A DNA stretch of 64,000 bases from Methylobacillus sp. MM3 (GTDB lineage Bacteria > Pseudomonadota > Gammaproteobacteria > Burkholderiales > Methylophilaceae): assembly GCF_001645185.1 (NCBI RefSeq), contig NZ_LXTQ01000011.1:434001-498000 (forward strand), written 5' to 3'. Position numbers and translations under genes: made by a program. Below the pieces are notes generated by a model. It was not told the origin of the DNA and made no database searches. It saw only the letters and a program-made list of their open reading frames with translations. Shown one piece after another: positions 26,985 through 36,213 of this stretch. Numbering within the stretch: the stretch's first letter is position 1; each line of letters starts with the position of its first letter.

Positions 26985-28793
26985 ATGTCACGCGACCTCA
27001 GAAATATCGCCATCATCGCCCACGTCGACCACGGCAAAACCACCATGGTGGACAAGCTGTTGCAGCAGGCAGGCACCTTCGCCGCCCACCAGCAAGTCGC
27101 CGAACGGGTGATGGACTCCAACGATCTTGAAAAGGAGCGCGGCATTACCATTCTGGCCAAGAATACCGCGGTCAATTTCGAAGGTACCCACATCAACATC
27201 GTCGACACGCCGGGACACGCCGACTTCGGCGGCGAAGTCGAGCGCGTGCTGGGCATGGTGGACGGCGTGGTGCTGCTGGTCGATGCGGTGGAAGGCCCGA
27301 TGCCGCAAACCCGCTTCGTCACCAAGAAAGCGCTGGCACTGGGCCTCAAGCCCATCGTCGTGATCAACAAGGTGGACCGTCCGGGTGCACGCACCGACTG
27401 GGTGATCAACCAGACTTTCGATCTGTTCGCCAACCTTGGCGCAACCGACGAGCAACTCGATTTCCCGGTGGTGTACGCTTCCGCATTGAACGGTTTCGCT
27501 ACACTGGATATGAAGATACCTTCCGACACCATGCGTCCGCTGTTCGAAACCGTGCTGAGGCACGTTGAACCGCCCCAGGGCGATCCGAACGCACCGCTGC
27601 AATTCCAGATTTCTGCGCTGGACTACTCCAGCTATACCGGCCGCCTGGGCGTGGGCCGCATCCTGAACGGCCGTATCAAGCCGGGCCAACAAGTCACCGT
27701 GATGAAGGGCGACGAGCAACTGGCAACCGGCCGCATCAATCAGGTGCTGGGCTTCCAAGGTCTTGAGCGCATCGCGGTGGAAGAAGCCGAAGCCGGCGAC
27801 ATCATCATCATTTCCGGTCTGGACGAAATCGGCATCGGCGTCACCATCGCCGATCGCGAAAATCCGGTGGGCCTGCCGCTGATGGCGGTGGACGAACCGA
27901 CGCTGACCATGGACTTCATGGTGAACTCCTCGCCGCTGGCCGGCACCGAAGGCAAGTTCGTCACCAGCCGCCAGATTCGCGATCGCCTGACGCGCGAACT
28001 GCTGGTCAACGTTGCATTGAAGGTTGAAGACACTGCGGACGCCGACGTTTTCCGTGTTTCCGGTCGCGGCGAATTGCACCTCACCATCCTGCTGGAAAAC
28101 ATGCGCCGCGAAGGCTATGAAATCGCCGTCGGCAAGCCGCGTGTCGTGTTCAAGGAAATCGACGGCCAGAAGTGCGAGCCGTATGAAATCCTGACCGTTG
28201 ACCTGGAAGACGAATGCCAGGGTGCCGTAATGGAAGAGCTGGGCCGCCGCCGTGGCGAGCTGCAGAACATGGCATCCGACGGCAATGGTCGTACCCGTCT
28301 GGAATACCGTATTCCGGCACGCGGCCTGATCGGCTTCCAGAGCGAATTCCTGACCATGACTCGCGGTACCGGCCTGATGGCGCACATTTTTGACGAATAC
28401 GCTCCGCTCAAGGCCGACATGCCGAGCCGTCGCAACGGCGTGCTGATATCTTCCGAGCAGGGCGATGCTGTCGCTTACGCACTGTGGAAGCTGCAGGATC
28501 GCGGCCGCATGTTCGTCAACCCAGGTGACAAGCTGTACGAAGGCATGATTATCGGCATTCACAGCCGCGACAACGACTTGGTGGTAAACCCTATCAAGGG
28601 CAAGCAGCTGACCAACGTGCGTGCATCCGGTACCGACGAAGCCGTGCGCCTTGTTCCGCCTATCCTGATGTCGCTGGAATACGCGGTCGAATTTATCGAC
28701 GACGACGAACTGGTGGAAATCACGCCAAAGTCGCTGCGTCTACGCAAGCGCCATCTGCAAGAGCACGAGCGCAAGAAGGCCGCCAAGGTCTGA
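26985..28793 (+). CDS. typA: Ribosome-binding GTPase TypA/BipA
   Basis: A translational GTPase of the EF-G superfamily involved in 50S assembly and in cold and stress responses. The 602-residue protein has G1 [15 protein letters not shown], switch [10 protein letters not shown]3 [11 protein letters not shown] and G4 [11 protein letters not shown]-like domains follow ([18 protein letters not shown]), then the TypA-specific C-terminal domain ([20 protein letters not shown]). ATG 26985 ([15 protein letters not shown]) fits the family; an in-frame extension to 26916 would run through the promoter. The adjacent helicase gene, also linked to cold adaptation, is divergent. Confidence 0.96.
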   Translation: MSRDLRNIAIIAHVDHGKTTMVDKLLQQAGTFAAHQQVAERVMDSNDLEKERGITILAKNTAVNFEGTHINIVDTPGHADFGGEVERVLGMVDGVVLLVDAVEGPMPQTRFVTKKALALGLKPIVVINKVDRPGARTDWVINQTFDLFANLGATDEQLDFPVVYASALNGFATLDMKIPSDTMRPLFETVLRHVEPPQGDPNAPLQFQISALDYSSYTGRLGVGRILNGRIKPGQQVTVMKGDEQLATGRINQVLGFQGLERIAVEEAEAGDIIIISGLDEIGIGVTIADRENPVGLPLMAVDEPTLTMDFMVNSSPLAGTEGKFVTSRQIRDRLTRELLVNVALKVEDTADADVFRVSGRGELHLTILLENMRREGYEIAVGKPRVVFKEIDGQKCEPYEILTVDLEDECQGAVMEELGRRRGELQNMASDGNGRTRLEYRIPARGLIGFQSEFLTMTRGTGLMAHIFDEYAPLKADMPSRRNGVLISSEQGDAVAYALWKLQDRGRMFVNPGDKLYEGMIIGIHSRDNDLVVNPIKGKQLTNVRASGTDEAVRLVPPILMSLEYAVEFIDDDELVEITPKSLRLRKRHLQEHERKKAAKV

Positions 28794-28822
28794 TTGCGGA
28801 AAAGTTTAGAATCGCAGCAAAT

Positions 28823-28849
28823 AAAAAGCCCGGCATTGCCGGGCTTTTT
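28823..28849. terminator. Bidirectional intrinsic terminator
   Basis: AAAAAGCCCGGC-ATT-GCCGGGCTTTTT is a perfect 12-bp stem with T-tracts on both strands. It lies between the convergent ends of typA and the DUF456 gene and can serve both. Confidence 0.92.
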
Positions 28850-28865
28850 ATTATTTCTTTAACGG

Positions 28866-29351
28866 TTAGAAAAACCTTACGAGAACAAAAATTCCCACCA
28901 TCGTCAGACCCAGGGCGATTTTTGCTGCTACGCCCAGCAGCAGCCCTATTGTTGTTCCGAGGCCGGCCATGCCGGCTGCGGTGAGTTCGCGACGCACGGA
29001 TAGTTCGCCGATAACCGCGCCGAGAAAAGGCCCGATAATGATGCCGATGAAGCCCATGAAAATACCCGCGATCGCACCTATCCCGGCACCTATCATTGCT
29101 CGCGGACTCGCGCCGAAATGCTTGGCGCCCAGAATGCCGGCGAGAAAATCGACGACATAGATAAGGGCGGTGAGCGCGGCAAGGACGCCCAGGGTTCCAT
29201 ATCCGACATAAACGAAGTCTTCGGCCCAGGCGGCGGCCACCAGTCCCAGAAACAGCAGCGGCGCGCCGGGTAGCAGCGGCAACACGATGCCAACCAGTCC
29301 GGTAATGATCAGACTGACCGCTAGTACCCAAAGCAGGAGAGTGGTATCCAC
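28866..29351 (-). CDS. DUF456 family membrane protein
   Basis: A 161-residue, very hydrophobic, glycine-rich protein with about four to five membrane segments (LLLWVLAVSLIITGLVGIVL at the N terminus, VLAALTALIYVVDFLAGILG, then the Gly-rich IGAGIGAIAGIFMGFIGIII). The Gly-rich hairpins typify DUF456, whose function is unknown. It starts with GTG 29351, one base after the protease stop, as the last gene of the HDOD-CHASE2 operon, and ends at a bidirectional terminator. Confidence 0.85.
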   Translation of the reverse strand: MDTTLLLWVLAVSLIITGLVGIVLPLLPGAPLLFLGLVAAAWAEDFVYVGYGTLGVLAALTALIYVVDFLAGILGAKHFGASPRAMIGAGIGAIAGIFMGFIGIIIGPFLGAVIGELSVRRELTAAGMAGLGTTIGLLLGVAAKIALGLTMVGIFVLVRFF

Positions 29352-29352
29352 G

Positions 29353-30243
29353 CTAGTTCTTCAACTTGTAAAACCTGTTCTCCAACGTTTTTCCTTCGAC
29401 CTTGTCCAGCCGGCTGCCGATGGCATCGCCCAAGGCAGTCAGACGGTCATCGGGATGGGGATGCGTCTTGAACAGGAGGGCGACGCGTCCGTCATCCTTA
29501 CCGGCATGGCCGATGGCCTGCAGCACCTCCGGCAGGCCGAAGGGCTCATAGCCCGCGCGGCCGGCAAGCACGACGCCAATACGGTCGGCTTCGTATTCCG
29601 CGCTTTTGTCCAGGCTGCGGGCGCTGATTTCCGCACCGCTGCCGACGACTTTCTGCACGGTGGGGTTTTCCTTGCCCAGCTTGCCGCTGAGGAGTCCGGC
29701 ACCCATGCTGAGCAATTGCTGCTTTTGCAGTAGCTTGAGCTGGTGTTTCTTGATGACATGACCGATTTCATGCCCGAGTACGCCGGCCAGTTCCGATTCG
29801 TTTTTCAATTGCCGATACAAGCCCTTGGTGATCAGCACGTAGCCGCCGGGGGCGGCGAAGGCATTGAGGTCTTCGGATTCAATGACGCCGAAATGCCAGG
29901 GAAGATATGGCCGCTCGCTTTGCGAAGCGACCCAGCGGCCGACCTGATTGACGTATTTCTGAAGCGCGAGATCCTTGACCAGCGGCGCGGCGCCAAGAAT
30001 GTTGCCGGCGATTTCGCGACCCACTTGGATTTCCTCGGCACGGGAGGGCTTCTTCAGGTTGATGGTGGGCTCGGACTTGTCCGGCGATGGGTTCTCGGCT
30101 TGCGATGGATTATCGGCTTGAGCAGGAGCCGAAATTTCTTCCTGTTTCTTATCAAGCGCATCTTTGAGAACCCCGCCGAGATCGAGGGCTTGTGCAGGCG
30201 CGGACGCCAGGAATACGGCCAGCAGGAGTGAATGTTTGATCAT
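29353..30243 (-). CDS. M48 family metalloprotease, periplasmic
   Basis: A 296-residue zinc protease. A signal peptide ends near APAQA (residue 19). The linker (about 25-65) is acidic and Pro/Ser-rich. The peptidase domain has HEIGHVIKKH near residue 160, followed by EYEADRIGV with the third zinc ligand. FKTHPHPDDRLTAL is near the C terminus. The domain resembles BepA/LoiP/YcaL-type M48 proteases, which act on outer-membrane proteins. It overlaps the SH3 gene by 4 bp, so the two periplasmic proteins are probably made together. Confidence 0.9.
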   Translation of the reverse strand: MIKHSLLLAVFLASAPAQALDLGGVLKDALDKKQEEISAPAQADNPSQAENPSPDKSEPTINLKKPSRAEEIQVGREIAGNILGAAPLVKDLALQKYVNQVGRWVASQSERPYLPWHFGVIESEDLNAFAAPGGYVLITKGLYRQLKNESELAGVLGHEIGHVIKKHQLKLLQKQQLLSMGAGLLSGKLGKENPTVQKVVGSGAEISARSLDKSAEYEADRIGVVLAGRAGYEPFGLPEVLQAIGHAGKDDGRVALLFKTHPHPDDRLTALGDAIGSRLDKVEGKTLENRFYKLKN

Positions 30244-30752
30244 TGCGCGCTCCCTTTGGTCGGTTGCGGTTGAGGCAGGTAATCAAGCTTGCGGGCTTTC
30301 AAACCTCCCGCGGTGACGAATGTCTTGCCATCTTCGGCGCTGATGGTGCTGGCTTCCAGTTGCTTCATTTCCTCTTCGTTGAATTTTGCGTCCTTCAATT
30401 CTTCCTCGTTCAGCCCGCGCACACCGGTCGTGGAAACAACTTGCCCGGTGCCGCTGCGGCCGGTTGCCAGGCCAAGTATGCCGGCGGCTTCATTCGATGA
30501 ACCTTGGGTACCGCGTTTGACCGACAGCAGGCGAACCCAACCAGTGGATTTGCCGGCCTTGATCTGCAGCCAGGCACCTTTCTTGGTGAGGATTTCGATC
30601 TTGTCGTTGCGTTTCAGCGTGCCCACGGCTTTTGCGTCGGCATAGGGCTCTTTACGCAAGGTGTCGCTTTTCAGCGCAGTGCCGGTCTCACCGGCAAATG
30701 CGATGCCGGACAGCATGAGCAGCGCCGCCAGCAAGGTGTTTAAATGTTTCAT
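30240..30752 (-). CDS. Periplasmic SH3-domain protein
   Basis: A 170-residue exported protein. The signal peptide ends at IAFA (about residue 20). A bacterial SH3 (SH3_3) domain occupies about residues 24-80 (KSDTLRKEPYADAKAVGTLK, then GAWLQIKAGKSTGWVRLLSV). The C-terminal half is acidic (GLNEEELKDAKFNEEEMKQL). It overlaps the genes on both sides by 4 bp, so it is a core operon member. SH3_3 domains often bind peptidoglycan or partner proteins. It might recruit the M48 protease. Confidence 0.82.
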   Translation of the reverse strand: MKHLNTLLAALLMLSGIAFAGETGTALKSDTLRKEPYADAKAVGTLKRNDKIEILTKKGAWLQIKAGKSTGWVRLLSVKRGTQGSSNEAAGILGLATGRSGTGQVVSTTGVRGLNEEELKDAKFNEEEMKQLEASTISAEDGKTFVTAGGLKARKLDYLPQPQPTKGSAQ

Positions 30753-32461
30753 GCTTTATCCTTTTCTTCTTGCATGTGTTCCAGTTTCAATATGGCTTGA
30801 GCGAAAAGCGCGCGCCATTGCGGGGCCAGCGGCTTTTCGCCCGAAAGCAGGCCTTCATGCAGTGTGTATCGGGCATCAACGTCGGAAGGCACGCCCGCCC
30901 GGCGCAATGCCATCGCAAGCTGCTCGCCGATTCCGGCGGCCTCCTGCCGGATACGATCTGCTTGCGCAGTGTTGTCATGTTCGCAGGTCCAGCGGATGAC
31001 GAGCATGTCGCCGAAAAGGCCCCAGATGCCGCTCTGTATGCCCTTCATGGATTCCACGTTTTTCGGTATCTTGCCTATTTCAAGCAGCTCACCGCGTATC
31101 TTTTTGAGCGTGCCTTCGCCCAATGGTTCTGGGCTCGCGATCAGTACCGGCATCAGTATGGCCTGCAGGCCTTCTTCGCCGGGCGAGACGCCGAACGCAA
31201 GCCAGCGCTGCAAGGCGCGGTCGGTAGCAAGCGCGTAGACTTTGGCGATACTAAAATAGCCGATGGCCCAGGTGACCGGGCCGGTCAGGTCGACATAAGT
31301 ATCGGTAAGGTTGATGCCGATGTAGGAGATCGCCAGAAGCGCGACCTGGCTGCTACTGAAAATGCTGTTGAAGCGATCGCGGTCGACATTGCGGTAGAAC
31401 GCAGCTGCGGTCAGCCATACCAAAAGCAGGCTCATCGCCAGATAGGGCAGGGTGCCACGCCAGAAACGCAAATAATCGCCGTTCTTGACGTTATCGATGG
31501 CGGTGGCGAGGATTTCTACGCCGGGATGGGTTTTCGCCATCGCGGTGGCCTTGAGGTCGAACAGGCTGGGTGCGGTGGAGCCGATGATGACGATCTTGCC
31601 GGTAAATTCGTTTTGCGGGCGCTTGGGCGTTTTTGCCGACATGTCCAGATAGACGTCGCTGAAACTGGCGTAGCGATAGGTAAAGGGGCCGCCGCGCCAG
31701 TTGAGCAGCATGTTTTCCTGATCCGGCACTTTGTCTCCCATGGCTTGGCCGACAACGAGCGGCAGTGATGGAATGCGCCAGCCGTAATCGTCACGATACA
31801 GCCGGTATTCGCGCACGATGCCGTCGCGGTCGGGGTAAATATTGTGCGTACCGATGCGGCCGGGTTTCAGCATGGCCTCGAAGTGCGGAAGCACGACGGC
31901 AATGTTGCCGGGAGCCGGCGGAATATTGGCTGCTGCTTCCGCAGGGATGCGCTGCACACCAGGAATCATCTCTGGGCTGATCTGGCTCAGGTGATCCTGC
32001 GTTTCCGACAGGCGCAGGAAAGGGAAAAACGTATTGTCGGTACCGGCGACCACTTCGTTGAAATAGGCATCGCTATCCGGGTTATACACATCGGCGTCGC
32101 TGAACAGGATATCGAATACCACCGCCTTGGGCTGCTGCGCTTCCAGATGTTCCAGAAACTCGCCCATGACCTGACGCGGCCAGGGCCAGCGCCCGTAGTC
32201 GCGGGAAAGCGCCGCCAGGCTGGCTTCGTCGATATCGACGATGACGATGTCCGGATCGGGTGCCGGCTGGACGACACGGTGCCGTACCGTGAAGTCGAAG
32301 GCCTTTTGACGCATGTTGGTGCCGACATTGAACACGCTGGCATCGAGCACGATCAGCACGGTCAGAAATGCGGCGAGGAACAAATAAAAATTGTTGCGGA
32401 AGCGGCGGGCGAAAACCGCGGACCAGTGGCTGATGGCAAGTCGTAGGTTGGAGAACATCAA
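30749..32461 (-). CDS. CHASE2-domain membrane protein with an unrecognised C-terminal domain
   Basis: A 570-residue protein. A short cytoplasmic lead and one membrane helix (NNFYLFLAAFLTVLIVLDAS) precede a periplasmic CHASE2 sensor (QKAFDFTVRHRVVQP, DIVIVDIDEASLAALSRDYG, AVVFDILFSDAD). Three membrane segments follow near residues 340-420 (LPYLAMSLLLVWLTAAAFY and others). CHASE2 proteins usually end in an adenylate cyclase, kinase or diguanylate cyclase. None of those motifs is visible here. The last ~160 residues (from ALQRWLAFGVSPGEEGLQAI) form an unrecognised soluble domain. It overlaps both neighbouring genes by 4 bp. Confidence 0.85.
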   Translation of the reverse strand: MMFSNLRLAISHWSAVFARRFRNNFYLFLAAFLTVLIVLDASVFNVGTNMRQKAFDFTVRHRVVQPAPDPDIVIVDIDEASLAALSRDYGRWPWPRQVMGEFLEHLEAQQPKAVVFDILFSDADVYNPDSDAYFNEVVAGTDNTFFPFLRLSETQDHLSQISPEMIPGVQRIPAEAAANIPPAPGNIAVVLPHFEAMLKPGRIGTHNIYPDRDGIVREYRLYRDDYGWRIPSLPLVVGQAMGDKVPDQENMLLNWRGGPFTYRYASFSDVYLDMSAKTPKRPQNEFTGKIVIIGSTAPSLFDLKATAMAKTHPGVEILATAIDNVKNGDYLRFWRGTLPYLAMSLLLVWLTAAAFYRNVDRDRFNSIFSSSQVALLAISYIGINLTDTYVDLTGPVTWAIGYFSIAKVYALATDRALQRWLAFGVSPGEEGLQAILMPVLIASPEPLGEGTLKKIRGELLEIGKIPKNVESMKGIQSGIWGLFGDMLVIRWTCEHDNTAQADRIRQEAAGIGEQLAMALRRAGVPSDVDARYTLHEGLLSGEKPLAPQWRALFAQAILKLEHMQEEKDKA

Positions 32462-33816
32462 GCGGACGGATTGGCGTTGGAATTGGCGATGCGTTGCGCA
32501 GCCAGAAGCCTGGCCGCAAGCAGACGGGTATTGATCGGCGTGCGCAGGATTTCATCGACGCCGGCTTCGTAGGCCTCCATTTTGCGCCGTTCGTCTTCAA
32601 AGGGCGTCAGCAGGATGAAGTAAAGCTTGCTGCCGGCCGGGACTTTACGCAGGTCGGAGCAAAGCTTGAGCCCATCCATGCCTGGCATCAGCCAATCGGA
32701 AATGATGACCTGCGGCAGGTCGTGGGTTGCCATGCCAAATGCGGTCAGCCCGTTATCGGTCGTGGTGACGCTATGGCCGGCGGCCGTCAGGAACTTACCG
32801 AGCAATATGCGCTGGGAATCATCGGCACCAACGAGCAGTATGCGTAAAGCTACAGTCGCCGGCTGAACCGTTTCCATCACGGGCTCGCTTCGGAGGGGAG
32901 AAGCCTTGATCGGCGGCATCATCAGGGGACGAGGATTGTAGCGTCGTGTCTGAACATTGAGGAGCTTGGCCCAATCCATCCAGTTCATGGAAGTTTGTTC
33001 GAGCAGCAATTCCAATTGTTCGCGGTCGATATCGAGCATGGAGCAGCTGATCGATAGTTGTTCGATCAGGGCTGGGTCTTCCTGACCGTGGATGCAGGCA
33101 TGTGCGAGCAGGGCGGAAAGTTGCAGTGTGTAGGTAAGCCGCAGCATCCGTGAATTTTCGGGAAAACCGGAGCTGATCGGGTCCTCGTGGTAATACATTG
33201 CATCGATGAACAGGCGTGGGATTCCCCAATCCTGCAGCATCAGCACCAGCATGTCGCGCTGGTTCAGGCCGAACCTCTCCAGTTCGGCTTGCATGATGAT
33301 GTCGACCGGGGCTGCCGGCAGGCTCTGCAGGATTTCGCCATAGCTTGCCGGACGGGCGGTTACCAGCGCCAGTTGGCCTATGCCACACATCAGGCCGGCA
33401 TTGAAGATTTCTGCCGGGGGCGCGACCCGGTTCAGCTGGCTGATGGCCTGGGCAGCATTGGCCTTGGCGATGGCGGTGGACCAGAAATACTCATAATCGA
33501 ACAGCTTGCATGGGCCGTCGCGATAATTGCTGATCAGCGACATGCACAATACCGCCTGCCGCACGGCATGGATGCCGATGAGGATCAGGGTGTCTATCGT
33601 AACCGAGGCAATCGGGCGCGACTTGTTCGGATTGACGTAATTCGCGATTTTGATGATACGCCCTGAAAGCGCCGGATCGGTCTGAATCGCGCTTGCAAGC
33701 TCAGTCAGCGATACGGTTTCTTCCTGGCATAAATGCATGACCCGCAGGGCAACCCCTTTCGGCGAAGGCAGCATGCCAGCCGCCTTCAGTTCTGAAAAAT
33801 CGAGCGTTTCGGTCAT
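32458..33816 (-). CDS. HDOD domain protein with C-terminal receiver domain
   Basis: A 452-residue signalling protein. The HDOD domain (about residues 10-215) is recognised by LPSPKGVALRVMHLCQEE and DPALSGRIIKIANYV, with a degenerate HD site (FNAGLMCGIGQLAL). The receiver domain occupies about residues 325-445, with LRILLVGADDSQ and phosphoacceptor Asp in ISDWLMPGMDG. The conserved Lys before the proline is Arg (ILRTPIN). The order HDOD then receiver is less usual. It heads the CHASE2-SH3-M48-DUF456 operon and overlaps the CHASE2 gene by 4 bp. It probably signals by protein interaction. Confidence 0.88.
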   Translation of the reverse strand: MTETLDFSELKAAGMLPSPKGVALRVMHLCQEETVSLTELASAIQTDPALSGRIIKIANYVNPNKSRPIASVTIDTLILIGIHAVRQAVLCMSLISNYRDGPCKLFDYEYFWSTAIAKANAAQAISQLNRVAPPAEIFNAGLMCGIGQLALVTARPASYGEILQSLPAAPVDIIMQAELERFGLNQRDMLVLMLQDWGIPRLFIDAMYYHEDPISSGFPENSRMLRLTYTLQLSALLAHACIHGQEDPALIEQLSISCSMLDIDREQLELLLEQTSMNWMDWAKLLNVQTRRYNPRPLMMPPIKASPLRSEPVMETVQPATVALRILLVGADDSQRILLGKFLTAAGHSVTTTDNGLTAFGMATHDLPQVIISDWLMPGMDGLKLCSDLRKVPAGSKLYFILLTPFEDERRKMEAYEAGVDEILRTPINTRLLAARLLAAQRIANSNANPSA

Positions 33817-33977
33817 TGATAGACATTTCTAGTTTTAGGTTGACCCCGTCCCAACATATCAGCTTATTTTTATAATGTGACGGCAGTGTCGCATAAATCA
33901 TTGAGGCATGAAAATAGCGACAGCGCCGATGCGCATATGGAGCATAAGTTATAATCGACGGAGGAAATGAAAACTTT

Positions 33978-35303
33978 ATGATCGATTATCTGATTCTGTT
34001 GCTGCTGAGCCTGTGCCTGGCGATTTCGATATGGGTGCTGCTGCAGTTGAAGCGTCAGCGCGACGTGCTCCCCGAGTTGCGGGTTCAGTTGGAGGAAAAG
34101 CATCGATCCATGTTGCTTGATCTGCATGATGGCCTCAACCGGTTGGGCGACCGCCTGGGAACGGCCTCCGCGGATGCAAGCGAAAAGCTTCGTGCCGGGG
34201 TCGCGCAGGAGCTCCAGCAGACGCGGGATGCAATGCAGGCGCTCCAGCTCTCGCAGTCGCAAAGCCTGTCGCAGACCCGCGAAACGGTGCTCGAAAAATT
34301 GCACCAGACCCTGGCAGAGCAGGGCAAGGCGGAGCAGGAGCTTATCCAGTCCACGATGCGTAACGCTACGCTGCAACTGACCTCCAGCATCGAAACCCTG
34401 ACCAAGACCGTGGATGGCCGCCTCGAACAGATCGGCGGCAAGGTGAGCGAACGCTTGGACGAGGGCTTCAAGAAAACCAATGAGACTTTCGTCAGCGTGA
34501 TGGCGCGCCTCGCGACCATAGACGAAGCGCAAAAGAAGATCGATGGCCTGACCAGCAACGTCGTCAGCCTGCAGGAATTGCTGGGCGACAAACGCTCGCG
34601 TGGCGCCTTCGGAGAAGTGCAGCTTGAGGCGTTGGTGCGCAACATCCTGCCGGTCACTGCCTATGAAATGCAGCATTGTCTTCCGAACGGCACGCGCGTC
34701 GATTGCGCCTTGTTTCTGCCCGAGCCTACCGGTACGGTGGCGGTCGACTCCAAATTCCCGCTCGAAAACTATCATCGCATGTACGAAATCGGCATCAGCG
34801 AGGCCGAGCGCCTGCTGGCGCAAAAACAGTTCAAGGCCGATGTGCGGAAACATGTGGACGATATTGCGGCCAAATACATCATTGCCAGCGTCACTTCCGA
34901 CGGCGCGGTGATGTTTGTCCCGGCGGAAGCGGTGTTCGCGGAAATCCACGCGTATCATCCCGATATCGTCGATTACGCGATGAGCCGCCGCGTGTGGGTG
35001 GTGTCGCCGACTACGCTGATGGCAGTGCTGAATACCGCCCGGGCCGTGCTCAAGGATGTGGAAACGCGCAAGCAGGTGCACATCATCAAGGACGAACTCG
35101 GCAAGCTCGGCAAGGAGTTCGGGCGTTTCGACCAGCGCATGAAGAAGTTGGCCGATCATATCCGTCAGGCGCATGAGGACGCGCTGGACGTGCATACCAC
35201 CAGCCAGAAGATCAGCCGGCGATTTGCCGCGATCGAAAAGGTAGAACTGGAAGGCGAGACAGTGTCCGCCGAATTGCTTGCGGACGACCCCGACAAGGAA
35301 TAA
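33978..35303 (+). CDS. rmuC: DNA recombination protein RmuC
   Basis: A 441-residue protein that limits inversion at short repeats in E. coli. An N-terminal membrane anchor (LILLLLSLCLAISIWVLLQL) and a long coiled coil (residues 30-200) precede the nuclease-like RmuC domain (SRGAFGEVQLEALVRNILP, VAVDSKFPLENY). A TATAAT at 33950-33955 is a likely -10. GGAGGA lies 12 nt before ATG 33978; an ATG at 33967 is too close to it. It may be cotranscribed with the small gene and moaDE downstream. Confidence 0.92.
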   Translation: MIDYLILLLLSLCLAISIWVLLQLKRQRDVLPELRVQLEEKHRSMLLDLHDGLNRLGDRLGTASADASEKLRAGVAQELQQTRDAMQALQLSQSQSLSQTRETVLEKLHQTLAEQGKAEQELIQSTMRNATLQLTSSIETLTKTVDGRLEQIGGKVSERLDEGFKKTNETFVSVMARLATIDEAQKKIDGLTSNVVSLQELLGDKRSRGAFGEVQLEALVRNILPVTAYEMQHCLPNGTRVDCALFLPEPTGTVAVDSKFPLENYHRMYEIGISEAERLLAQKQFKADVRKHVDDIAAKYIIASVTSDGAVMFVPAEAVFAEIHAYHPDIVDYAMSRRVWVVSPTTLMAVLNTARAVLKDVETRKQVHIIKDELGKLGKEFGRFDQRMKKLADHIRQAHEDALDVHTTSQKISRRFAAIEKVELEGETVSAELLADDPDKE

Positions 35304-35323
35304 CGATTTTTTGAGGACAAATC

Positions 35324-35500
35324 ATGGAAGACGATAGCATAGTGATCATGCTGATTCAGCAATATGCCGCCAAGTTCGGCATTACCTTCAGCTCGAAAGC
35401 GATGGAAGACGAAGCCACCAAGCAGAAGGCGATGCAACTGATGATGGAAGCGGTTAGCGGCAAGCGCGGCCCTGTTACAGACGAAGATCTGGGGATCTGA
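35324..35500 (+). CDS. Small hypothetical protein (58 aa)
   Basis: The frame starts at ATG 35324, about 6 nt after TTGAGGACAA (GAGGA ribosome site), and ends in TGA overlapping the moaD ATG by one base (TGATG). The predicted protein begins MEDDSIVIMLIQQYAAKFGI. It is acidic and mostly helical, with Met-rich KQKAMQLMMEAVSGKRG and the ending DEDLGI. No known motif is seen. The tight fit between rmuC and moaD, plus a good ribosome site, argue it is real. Confidence 0.65.
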   Translation: MEDDSIVIMLIQQYAAKFGITFSSKAMEDEATKQKAMQLMMEAVSGKRGPVTDEDLGI

Positions 35501-35754
35501 TGGTCAAGCTGCTTTATTTCGCTCGCTTGCGAGAGGCGCTCGGCACCTCCGAAGAAGAAATTGCCGTGCCGGATGGCGTGACCGATATTCAGCGCTTAAT
35601 GGCCTGGCTGGCGCAGCGCGGCGGTGCATGGCAGGAGGAGTTTACCGGATGCCGTCCCCTGCGCGCCGCGGTGAATCAGGAGCTGGTCGGAAATACGAGC
35701 GGGTTTCACGATGGCGACGAGATCGCCTTCTTTCCGCCGGTGACCGGGGGCTGA
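35500..35754 (+). CDS. moaD: Molybdopterin synthase sulfur-carrier subunit
   Basis: An 84-residue ubiquitin-fold protein that ends in the essential Gly-Gly (FFPPVTGG). It is activated as a C-terminal thiocarboxylate and supplies sulfur for the dithiolene of molybdopterin. The start MVKLLYFARLREALG is typical. It starts within the stop of the preceding small gene and is followed one base later by moaE, its partner subunit. The other moa genes are not in this window. Confidence 0.93.
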   Translation: MVKLLYFARLREALGTSEEEIAVPDGVTDIQRLMAWLAQRGGAWQEEFTGCRPLRAAVNQELVGNTSGFHDGDEIAFFPPVTGG

Positions 35755-35755
35755 C

Positions 35756-36211
35756 ATGGTTCGGGTGCAGCTTGAGGATTTCGATGCCGGTGCGGAAATC
35801 ACCCGCCTGCGCCTGGCGCGGCCCGATACCGGAGCGGTGGCTGCTTTCATCGGGCAGGTGCGCGATCTCAACGAGGGTGCCGAAATCTCCGGCATGACGC
35901 TGGAGCACTACCCCGGCATGACCGAAAAAGCGCTGGAAGCCATTGTTGATCAGGCCAGGCAGCGCTGGAATATCTTCGACGCACTGGTGATTCATCGCAT
36001 TGGCGCATTGAAGCCTCTCGATCAGATCGTGCTGGTGGTGGTTTCCGGCGCGCATCGCGGCGAGGCTTTTTCCGCCTGCGAGTTCATCATGGATTACCTC
36101 AAGACCGAGGCACCTTTCTGGAAAAAAGAGCGGACCGAAACCGGAGATCGCTGGGTCGATGCCCGCTCCAGCGATGACACGGCCAAACAACGCTGGACGG
36201 AAAACCAATAA
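35756..36211 (+). CDS. moaE: Molybdopterin synthase catalytic subunit
   Basis: The 151-residue large subunit converts precursor Z to molybdopterin with MoaD. Characteristic segments are GAVAAFIGQVRD, the LEHYPGMTEKAL stretch, HRIGALKPLD, and the active-site lysine region DYLKTEAPFWKKE. The start is one base after moaD, so the 1:1 partners are coupled. The ATG has GTGACC-type weak ribosome signals only, which fits coupling. Confidence 0.95.
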   Translation: MVRVQLEDFDAGAEITRLRLARPDTGAVAAFIGQVRDLNEGAEISGMTLEHYPGMTEKALEAIVDQARQRWNIFDALVIHRIGALKPLDQIVLVVVSGAHRGEAFSACEFIMDYLKTEAPFWKKERTETGDRWVDARSSDDTAKQRWTENQ

Positions 36212-36213
36212 CT

